From NCBI RefSeq assembly GCF_023898315.1, contig NC_064622.1:172504178-172568177 (forward strand): a DNA stretch of 64,000 nt. Reading direction: 5' to 3'. This DNA is from Schistocerca nitens (taxonomy: Eukaryota > Arthropoda > Insecta > Orthoptera > Acrididae). Position numbers and translations under genes: made by a program. How positions within the stretch are numbered: position 1 is the stretch's first letter; each line of letters begins with the position of its first letter. The notes beneath the pieces are model-generated. The model worked only from the letters and a program-made list of their open reading frames with translations, was not told the origin of the DNA and did no database searches. Positions 56,551 through 64,000 of this stretch are shown here, piece after piece.

Positions 56551-56857
56551 TATTGTCACAATATTTCACACGATAACACAGAAAAGCACAATTTGAAGAG
56601 CAAAAATAAGAGAACACATTAACGTAGCACTGAAAATAATATCTAGTTAATTGCAAGCGTAGCTGCGAAATACTTGCTGCAAATCTACATGCATGCCACA
56701 ACTGTTTTACTGTACAACAATGAAATACTACAACTACAAAGGAAATTCTCTCTATAATTACGCGCTAGCAATAAACAAAAGCTACACTAATTACACAAAC
56801 TACAAGAAAAAAAATCAGGAGATTCCAGTGAGGTATCCTCGGCTAAGGGTCGACATA

Positions 56858-57411
56858 TGAAACGTCCCCTTTGAAAAATTTATACACGACTGTGCTTAAC
56901 CTGATACACAATATTTTTTAGCGCAACGCAATCTGACTTTCAAAATTCCCTACAAAAGAATGGCCCTGACTAACATTAAACTATACCTTTCACAAATCAC
57001 TTACCTGACAAAAATCTTCGCTACTCAAGCTACTGCAATACAGCGAACGCCACTACTGCCAGCTAAATAAAAGATTCAAACTACTGAAGGCACTAACTAC
57101 TGATAGGGATAGGTAGCAAATGAAAGATATTAATAGAGAACAAACAATGTATTTACCTTGATATCATCATATATAAATATAGCAGTTCATGACAAATTTC
57201 AAAACTCCGCCATCTCTCTCCCTACATCCACCACTACTGGCGGCTCACCTCCAACTGCGCAACGCTACGCGCTACTCCCAGCCAGCTGCCTAACACTACA
57301 ATGGCGAGTATTACAACAATGCAAAGCAGCCACAGACTGCACACAGCACAGCCAGTGATTTTCATACAGAGGTGGCGTTACCAATAAAAAAACCTAAACA
57401 GCGTACTTACA
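56858..57411 (-). repeat. 5' LTR of the gag-only element
   Basis: On the minus strand it starts TGTAAGTACGCTGTT and ends GGGGACGTTTCA. No convincing TGG-type primer binding site follows directly: the sequence after it reads 'tatgtcgacccttagccg'. Confidence 0.94.
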
Positions 57412-57745
57412 GCACCACTACACACATAACCAGACATATTTAAAATAAATAGTAAATACTGTAATTAATTCTTTATAGGACAGACGGGCAGAAATTTCTA
57501 AACTAGGTTCAGAGAACACAAGAATTCTCGACACAAACCAATCCACGTTCTTCAACCATTTAAAACAGAAAACCATGAATCTGATCAAACAACATACTCA
57601 ATGCAAATGTTACATCTAACACCAAATGGAATTAGAATGAACGTTTTGAAAGAAATCGAAAACTATATACACTCACGGACAGACCTCGATGAAGTATTAA
57701 AAAGAACAAAAGTACACAATTTTTTCTAGATAACTTAATTGAAAT

Positions 57746-58103
57746 CGTATCTGTCGATTCTGGTAATAAAATAAAAACACAGATGTATACACACTACAAA
57801 AAGGAAGCAAGGATTAGGAATCCCACGCCTTAGATAGTTACAATTGAATAAACGAATTGTAACCATACATCATTGCTAGATTAGCTGTCAATAATAGCTG
57901 TAAAAACCACAACAGTATGCACAAGAGATAAAACACCTAGCTTACATCTGCGAACAAGAGCAGTTAATACAGATTGAGATAAATATATATAAACTTGGCT
58001 GCAGTTGAAACCGTCCTACGCGACAGTAAGATTATAAGACACTGACGGCACCACGATGCAATATCGAAGTAAGTGCTAGCACACAGTGAAACAAAATTAT
58101 TAG
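57746..58103. other. No gene recognised
   Basis: Probably Penelope 3' flank and anonymous AT-rich sequence up to the next TIR. Confidence 0.45.
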
Positions 58104-58290
58104 TTGTAATGTTACTGTTACTGTAAAAGTAAGATGATTGGTCAATCCTAGTATTAACTGATGAAACCTAGGACTTACCATTACGATGAGGTAGAACTCA
58201 GAAATTTCTTGTTATATGCATAGATTTCGAACTTTTACCAAGAGACGTTGGTAAATCTTAGGATGTGCCCATACCAACTGATAAAACCGT
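58104..58290 (+). repeat. Left TIR of the Ginger-like element
   Basis: Matches the complement of 60535-60717. Contains small hairpins such as 'taccaagagacgttggta' and repeated 'ggtaaatcttagg' motifs, likely integrase-binding or subterminal sites. Confidence 0.82.
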
Positions 58291-58474
58291 ATTAATTAAA
58301 AAAGTCAGCTTAACAATTTTACTAAAATAGTTTGTATTTATCGTAAATTTATGTATTTTAAACATTCTTGCATTCCATTGTGATTGTAATGAGCAATATT
58401 ACATATTAGTGAAAAATGTTGTAAAAACTGTTAACTTGTGAAAGTTAATTTTTGCCACAAGGCCGACTATTGTG

Positions 58475-59120
58475 GCATTTCGAATTACATAGTATGGAAG
58501 ACGATTTACACAAGCATATTTTAGTTGAACACTTTTTTAAGCAATTGCACTTTTTGAACCCTTGTCCTCCAATAAAGATTCTTTGGCAACCACTTCCTGT
58601 AGACTAATTTCTTCTCTTGCTTCTTCTTCGATGTTGATAAAATTTTCGTTGCACAGTGTAAATTGGTTCCTAGTGTACAATGACTTCAGTTTACTAGCTT
58701 TGGTACCAAGCTGATAAAATTCGTCATCCTGAATATTCTTCACTATAGCTATTGTAGATTTCGCAAAAGTTTTTGCACTGTCTACATCCGGCATGTGGCA
58801 TTTAGAATTACATAATATCGAAGACGATTTACACAAGCATATTTTAGTTGAACACTTCTTTAAGCAATTGCACTTTTTGAACCCTTGTCCTCCAACAAAA
58901 GATTGTTTGGCAACCACCTCCCGTAGACTAATTTCTTCTCTTGCTTCTTCTTCGATGTTGATAAAATTTTCGTTGCACAATGTAAATTGGTTCCAAGTGT
59001 ACAATGACTTCAGTTTACCAGCTTTGGTACCAAGTTGATAAAATTTGTCACCCTGAGTATTCATAACTATGGCTATTATAGATTTCGCATCAGTTTTTGC
59101 CCCGTCTTCATCCGGTACTT
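58475..59120 (-). repeat. 323-bp tandem duplication in the coding 3' end
   Basis: 58475-58797 and 58798-59120 are about 95 percent alike by eye, with offset 323 (acgatttacacaagcatatt at 58501 and 58824). The duplicated unit encodes the Cys-rich segment. A one-base length difference between the units lets a single frame (58537-59064) read through both even though 323 is not a multiple of three. Confidence 0.9.
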
Positions 59121-60212
59121 ATATTCTCACATTCTGTCCAACTGAAGGTTCTGGAATTTTATTACATGTTAGAAGTTGTCAGCGTCTCGTCACGATCATC
59201 GGCTGGCGCCAGTGTGTCGTTGTTAACTGTCGTCAAATCCTGTGTCTCTGGTGCTTCTTCAGCTGCTGCAGCCTCACTTTCTACCTCTGTTCTACAGTTC
59301 CAGTACTAGATTCATTGTCATCAATTCCTTGGCCGCCATTTTCAGTTTCCTATGAGTCAGTGGAAGTGGTGTTTAACATTGTTTCCAAGTCTTCTTCAGT
59401 GTTTACATTTTTTATTAAATCACGTGGAACAACTGAGGTCGCAATGACCATTTTCATTGGAACCCCAAATATGGCTTCACATGATGAACATCTAATTTCT
59501 TCATGACAAGCTCTATTTTTCATTGCTTGCGCAAACGTCAGCCCTTCAGACGATTTTGAAGTTTCTTTTGTTTTCATCCAAGCTGCTAACATATTTTCGA
59601 TATCTTGATTTGCTCTTCGGCTGATCCCTGAGACTGACTGTGCCTCGGCTTCCCGTGGACTATCTTTATATCACTCCACAACCAACATAAACTTTGACTG
59701 ACTTGGTATAAAGCTCTATCATTATCATAATGAAGGATACTTGGGACAACAAAGATGGTAAAAATGTCCAAAAAATGATATGCTGTTTCATCAGCCCTTT
59801 TCGAAGTTAGTGCGTGGAATATAACAAATTTTGTCAAATGATCTTGGCATACAACTATGAACTTCGACTTATGGTCTGGGTTTGCCTGTATGTCGATTAA
59901 GTCAATTTGGCATAGTGAATTCATTCCACTATATATGATAGGTTTCACTGCAACACCCCATTTCAACGCTTTCTGCTTTTTCTGACATGGTTCTCACAAT
60001 CTCTAATAAGTAACGATTGATTCAACAGTCACTTTCTTGTACTTACGATTCAATTCCACAATCACCCGTGTTCGGCCGCCATGGCCTATAGCATGTAGTA
60101 CGTTAAACAGTTCATCAAAACGAACGTAATAACGAATTTCTTCTTTTCCAGCAGATACCGGTGCTATGAGTTTCTTTTCACCTCCGATGATGAGAACATC
60201 ATATCGCTTCAA
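58537..60212 (-). pseudogene. Ginger/KRBA2-like integrase (transposase), several frames
   Basis: Order on the minus strand: KRYDVLIIGGEKKLIAPVSA, then the H2C2-type zinc motif (NVLHAIGHGGRTRVIVELN, ending at a stop before the Cys pair read as CEPCQKK). The rve core follows: KWGVAVKPIIYSGMNSLCQI with DLIDIQ (first D), VCQDHLTKFVIFHALTSKRA, LHYDND (second D, usual DNG altered), KIVHGKPRHSQSQGSAEEQI with the Glu. Then a tail like FAQAMKNRACHEEIRCSSCE, and finally the Cys-rich block KKCNCLKKCSTKICLCKSSS with ILCNSKCHMPD. Stops and shifts separate the parts, so it is inactive. Confidence 0.82.
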
Positions 60213-60534
60213 ATGTCTGCAGTTAACAGATCTTTATTGGAAACGATTTTTGCATTTTTCACTTCACTTAAGAGAATATTATATTGCTCAGTAGTTACAT
60301 GAAAATTGTTGTCCTTCTTATTCACTGATTCCCTTAAATTTAGTAAAATCTGTTATGCGTAACATCACTCAGTCTGATGCAGAGCTGTAGAAGAAACGAG
60401 TCGCTAAGATGACGGTAAGCACGACGCTCGACACTAACTAAAACTACGCAACGGTGAGCGGACTGAGACATAATTGCCAACAAAGAAATTTATCTGAACA
60501 CAAAATTGGCAACAATGAAACTAGTCTGAACCCG

Positions 60535-60717
60535 CACGAAGGAGGCGGGAGTCTTTGATCCATCTTTTACCAGTTTCCATTGGTAAATCCTAAAGTTCGA
60601 TATTTATACATATAATGAGAAATTTCGTACTTTTACCACATCGCGATGGTAAATCTTAGGTTTCACCGGTTAATTCTAGGATTTACCAACTACCTTACTT
60701 TTACAGTAACATTACAA
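60535..60717 (-). repeat. Right TIR of the Ginger-like element
   Basis: Inverted counterpart of 58104-58290. It contains a near-palindrome 'ttaccacatcgcgatggtaa'. Confidence 0.82.
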
Positions 60718-61735
60718 CTTTTAACAAAGTTTATTTGGTTGGAGATAGCCTGGTGATGCCGATAGTACCGAACTAGACCCATTGCTAATGTAATCGGAAT
60801 TAACAGTTATAGCAGCATTCTAATAAATTACCGTCTTTTATTTTATTATGTCATTACAAGATGTGTAGGAGTCACGACGTGCTTGGGGCACAAAATGATG
60901 ATCCATATTGTGCTCGGACGTGGTGGCGTGGAACGTTGAGACTGAGTTGCATTCGAACATCAGGAAACAGCCACATTTGAATTTCCCACAGATCTGTATA
61001 CAGCATGATTTGACTATCCGGCCTAATGGAGACCCACGATGAAACCGCTTTCAAACTCCATCAGTTACTGATAACGCTGGCTCCTATGACTACACGGCAC
61101 CCCTGTGTCCCACCTACGTATTATGCTGTTCAAGTTCCTTGTATTTCCCAACAGGATGCGTAGCAACACTAAATACGAACAATAGTAATGCTCTCTGGTG
61201 ACCATTCTATCACAGAGAACTGCGAGTCCAATTTTTATAAACCCGCCGATGGTGAATGTGTACAAAATTACACTGACATATGACCATCTCGTCTGGGTGG
61301 TTCACTTGTTTCATCAGGCAGTGTACAACAATTGGCAAAATGGAATGCAACAATGATAACAAATAAGAAACAAATGGTGCACACTTTATTTGTTTATTTA
61401 TGAAAAGAGTTCTCTATCCCTAATGCCATGAATTTGCACTTGACGAAAAACTAGTGCCAGAATTATTGGGTAAGTGTCACAAAGTAGTCCTGGCAAAGGC
61501 ATGGAGATACAATGAGATAGCAACTGGGAAAATAATGGTTAGACAAAGATTTATGATAGAAATCAAATCCTGCATTGCGAAGGATAGGCAGGTGCGGATA
61601 TAGACTGGTGGTACGTGAAGTTCAGAACACAGAACTCAGTAAGCCAAAGCATTTCTAAGCAACACTAAAAAATGCTCCAGAAAATCGGTTTTGAAAATTA
61701 ACGAGCAACTTTAATTTCCTGATGTAAGATCGATT
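60718..61735. other. No gene recognised
   Basis: Anonymous sequence. Short open stretches, no motif. Confidence 0.5.
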
Positions 61736-61850
61736 TTTCGACAGGCAGGGTGGCTCTGTGGTGGGGAGATCCCCTGCCCTTTGGATGCCTTGGGTTGGAA
61801 CCCTGGGAAACGCAAATCTTTAAACAAAGGTGCGTGTTCTACTAACTTTC
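61736..61850 (+). repeat. Possible tRNA-derived SINE, family G
   Basis: 'ggcagggtggctctgtggtg' resembles an A-box region and 'gccttgggttggaaccctgg' a B-box region. 'gtgcgtgttcta' follows. A related inverted copy lies at 62395-62516. Weakly supported. Confidence 0.45.
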
Positions 61851-62070
61851 CAATAAAGCAAGCAATATATGAAGGTAGAAAAAGAGGATCGGTAGCGCTC
61901 GAGACTGGTAACCGCTAGTCGTCTCGTTTCGATCGTTATGATTTTCAGTTTATTTTTTCATTGAGTTCAAATACCTATGTTATTCAAATATAAAATTCAT
62001 TAAATACGATAGTTAACACAAATCTGTTTGTAATTTTGACGAAAAATGCAATCCTTCTTATTTCTAATTA

Positions 62071-62273
62071 CAAAAATGGTTCAAATGGCTGTGAGCACTA
62101 TGGGATTTAACATCTGAGGTCATCAGTCCCCTACAACTTAGAACTACTTAAACCTAACTAACCTAAGGACATCACACACATCCATGCCCGAGGCAGAATT
62201 CGAACCTGCGACCGTAGCGGTTGCGCGGTTCCAGACTGAAGTGCGTAGAACCGCTCGGCCACATCGAGCGGCT
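62071..62273 (-). repeat. SINE family A
   Basis: Full-length minus-strand copy with a 9-bp TSD, ttctaatta, at 62062-62070 and 62274-62282. Confidence 0.93.
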
Positions 62274-62394
62274 TTCTAATTAAATATCACACGCAAAAAC
62301 CCAGTTTTCATGGAAATTCTAAATTCTTAGTTAGCGATCTTTAACGCACTATTGTAAATAAAGATGGTTTGAATTAAAATGTATTTTACCCTTC

Positions 62395-62516
62395 ACTGTA
62401 ATAATCATAGAACATGCATCCACATCTATAAATTTTTCACTGCCACGATTTGAACCCAGTCCACCAGCTACGCAAAGCATCCCAAGCATTCTACCACAGC
62501 GGCACGCGGACCGTTG
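62395..62516 (-). repeat. Possible tRNA-derived SINE, family G
   Basis: The minus strand reads 'ccgctgtggtagaatgcttg', then 'actgggttcaaatcgtggca' and later 'atgcatgttcta'. The layout parallels the copy at 61736-61850. Confidence 0.45.
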
Positions 62517-62529
62517 GAGAACAACTATT

Positions 62530-63300
62530 ACAGACGCTTGAAAAGCTCCAAAGACGAGTTAAAAAAAAAAAAGTACGCAACACGAAGGAATTATCCAAAT
62601 GGGACGGCAGTCGGTAGTGCGACGTAAATGTTCAGACAAGCAAATGATTACAGTTTCAGAAAAATTGCATGATTTATTGAACAGAAAGAGTTACACAAAT
62701 TGAGCAAGTCAATGTCACGTTGGTTCACCTTTGGCCCTTACTCAAGAATTATTCGGCTTGTCATTGATTGATAGAGTTGTAGGATGTCCTCCTGGCAGAT
62801 GTACCAGACGCTGCCCAACTGGCGCGCTAGACGGTCAAAATCCGGAGTTGGAGGGACCTGCTCATTATGCTTCATACGTTCTAAATTGACAAGGGATCCG
62901 GTGATCTTGCTGACCAAGGTAGGGTTTGGCAAGCACGAAGACAGGCAGCAGAAACTCTCGTCGTATGCGGGTGGACGTTATCTTGCTGAAATGTAAACCG
63001 AGGATGGCTTGCCATGAAGTGCAACAAAAATGGCGTAGAGTATTGCTGACATACCTCTGCGCCCTAAGGATGCCACTGATGGTTCTCGGGCCGTATGACG
63101 GGCGACAGTCAGGTTGGTACCACACCACTGTCCAAGGCGCCTCCAGACTCGTCTGCGATCTGGAACCTTATTGACTGGAGTACGACTTCCTTACGTGATG
63201 CGTGTCGTTTCGAACTGAGTCACAACGACCAGCGACGTCTAGTGATCAAAGACTTTTCGCCACCATGTCCGGTTCTCTCTCGTAGCCCCAAAAGTGTTGG
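62530..63300 (-). pseudogene. Tc1-like element remnant, transposase C-terminal part
   Basis: Minus-strand frames read GILRAQRYVSNTLRHFCCTS and a decayed HPRFTFQQDNVHPHTT-like stretch, then SARSPD-like before the expected Glu (CLRACQTLPWSARSPDPLS in another frame). Left-end sequence 'cgcaacacgaaggaattatc' beside the A12 tract near 62562 looks like the subterminal part of such an element. The N-terminal half is missing after about 63190. Confidence 0.68.
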
Positions 63301-64000
63301 CGGTGAAGGTTTCTTTCTCGACCAGGATTGGAACCTGCTACCTCCGAATGGAGCACCTCTAGAAAACCTATGTTAGCGATCTATGCTATGGAGGGAAGTT
63401 TTATCAAGTGAAAATTGTGTACAACGAAAGGGAAAAAAGAATCCATGTAAGCCTACAGACATATGTATTCTAGAACCCACTATACAGTACGTGCCAAAAG
63501 ACACTTTCCACTGTGCCTTGCATTAGGGATCATCCTCCTTCATTTCATGAAAGGAGCAAGAAAAGAATTATTGTTTGTATGACTACACAGTAAGTACAAA
63601 TACAATTTGATGGTGCTAAATTAAACCAATTACAGTTAGATTATCTCATATTGATCTGCACTGAGAAGTCTTTGGAAATGCACAAACGAGTGTGTTCCTT
63701 GAGTGACATGATGTGCAATTACGGAATGGATAAATCAATGTCTTCTAACATTCAGACAACAGAAATGGTTTTCCTGGTTTATGGCTACGTTTCCAACTGT
63801 TTCTCATCATATTTTAAGTTCTTTGATTCTCGTAACTCGAAACTGTATCTCCTACTTTCTCACAACAGAACTTGTACTGCGCATCACTTCACTCAACAGC
63901 AGAAATAAATAATATACTACAACGATTTGTACCTGATGATAGACCCACACGGTCTGAAATGCATCATGTGATTCAGCAAAACACGAAAAAATTTTGACTG
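63301..64000. other. No gene recognised
   Basis: Anonymous sequence to the window edge. Open stretches are short and motif-free. Confidence 0.5.

Larger units (their letters stand above)
49248..57411 (-). mobile_element. Complete LTR retrotransposon with gag but no recognisable pol (TR-GAG-like)
   Basis: Two LTRs of 554 bp each flank an internal region, with TG...CA ends and the 4-bp TSD gcac at 49244-49247 and 57412-57415. Orientation is minus: the 5' LTR is at the high-coordinate side, gag follows it, and a purine-rich tract lies next to the other LTR. I count roughly 13 substitutions and two small length changes between the LTRs, so the insertion is fairly recent. The 4.4 kb downstream of gag contains no readable protease, RT, RNase H or integrase landmark. 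It sits inside the Penelope-like element. Confidence 0.92.
47186..57745 (+). mobile_element. Penelope-like element, fragmented by nested insertions
   Basis: Plus-strand pieces of one Penelope-type retroelement. 47186-47503 carries VFINMNPKTPDLHGQTKLHK and LIRPIVNSIDSPTYHF, the RT entry. 48227-48255 gives TKIPQNDKFLSFA. 48656-49247 has YFRYADDTLLLTHGSN with the catalytic DD, and later YIARIPNELNTLLKHLN. 57416-57745 has FIGQTGRNF and TRFREHKNSRHKP, a GIY-YIG endonuclease of the Penelope kind. Removed insertions: probable solo LTR 47504-48222, SINE pair 48266-48645, LTR element 49248-57411. Palm sequence between SFA and YADD is also missing, an older deletion. Only these pieces belong to the element. 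Confidence 0.85.
58104..60717 (-). mobile_element. DNA transposon with long TIRs and a Ginger/KRBA2-like integrase
   Basis: About 180 bp at each end are inverted repeats: left 'ttgtaatgttactgttactg', right complement 'ttgtaatgttactgtaaaag'. Both continue through 'attaactgatgaaacctagg' and 'attaaccggtgaaacctaag'. The 2.6-kb interior encodes, on the minus strand, an H2C2 zinc-binding region, an rve-type integrase core and a Cys-rich tail. The TSD is not clear. TIRs plus an integrase-like transposase fit the Ginger type; the name is from family knowledge, not a search. Confidence 0.8.

Overview
This window looks like nuclear DNA from a large, repeat-saturated arthropod genome, most likely an orthopteran of the locust or grasshopper type. 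The organism call is inference. It rests on very many tRNA-derived SINEs, arthropod-type Tc1/mariner families, RTE and Jockey/CR1-like LINEs, a Penelope-like element, a Gypsy-like LTR element, and a nuclear fragment of mitochondrial nad5 that reads correctly only if TGA codes for Trp. I found no convincing host protein-coding gene. The best candidate for host coding sequence is a two-exon fragment carried inside a hAT element.

Layout. 0-9 kb: a SINE with a clear target-site duplication (TSD), a full-length Tc1-like element with an uninterrupted transposase (2049-3474), a second Tc1-like element broken by a frameshift and a SINE (4523-6127), a third carrying a foldback SINE pair (6688-8205), and further SINEs. 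9-19.7 kb: mostly anonymous DNA, a Tc1 remnant, a truncated RTE LINE, a DD34D mariner (12638-13963), a hAT element with an 8-bp TSD (14931-17223), and another Tc1-like element (18168-19634). 19.8-24.4 kb: one minus-strand LINE fragment hosting a Tc1/mariner-superfamily element (itself hosting a palindromic SINE composite), a mariner, and a SINE. 24.9-26.6 kb: decayed Gypsy pol. 28-31 kb: SINEs, a GC-rich island and a DD41D (rosa-type) element interrupted by a SINE. 31-38 kb: anonymous DNA, a GC-rich island, a Tc1 element nested in an older Tc1 element, and SINEs. 38-40.5 kb: nad5 NUMT split by an RTE LINE. 41-45.3 kb: mariner and RTE remnants and a SINE-riddled LINE. 45.6-47 kb: a GC-rich island and a Tc1 remnant. 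47.2-57.7 kb: a Penelope-like element broken up by a probable solo LTR, a SINE dimer and a complete 8.16-kb LTR element. 58.1-60.7 kb: a DNA transposon with long terminal inverted repeats (TIRs) and a Ginger/KRBA2-like integrase. 60.7-64 kb: anonymous DNA, SINEs and a final Tc1-like remnant.

The features do not form operons or pathways. The window is a stratified record of insertion, and TSDs let several layers be ordered. The most interesting objects are: (1) the LTR element at 49248-57411, which has two 554-bp LTRs and a gag frame but no recognisable pol, a TR-GAG-like layout; (2) the hAT element at 14931-17223, which appears to carry two terminal exons and a poly(A) signal; (3) the NUMT/LINE pair, where the pre-insertion site can be recovered exactly; (4) two tRNA-SINE inverted composites, each with its own TSD, which suggests they move as units.
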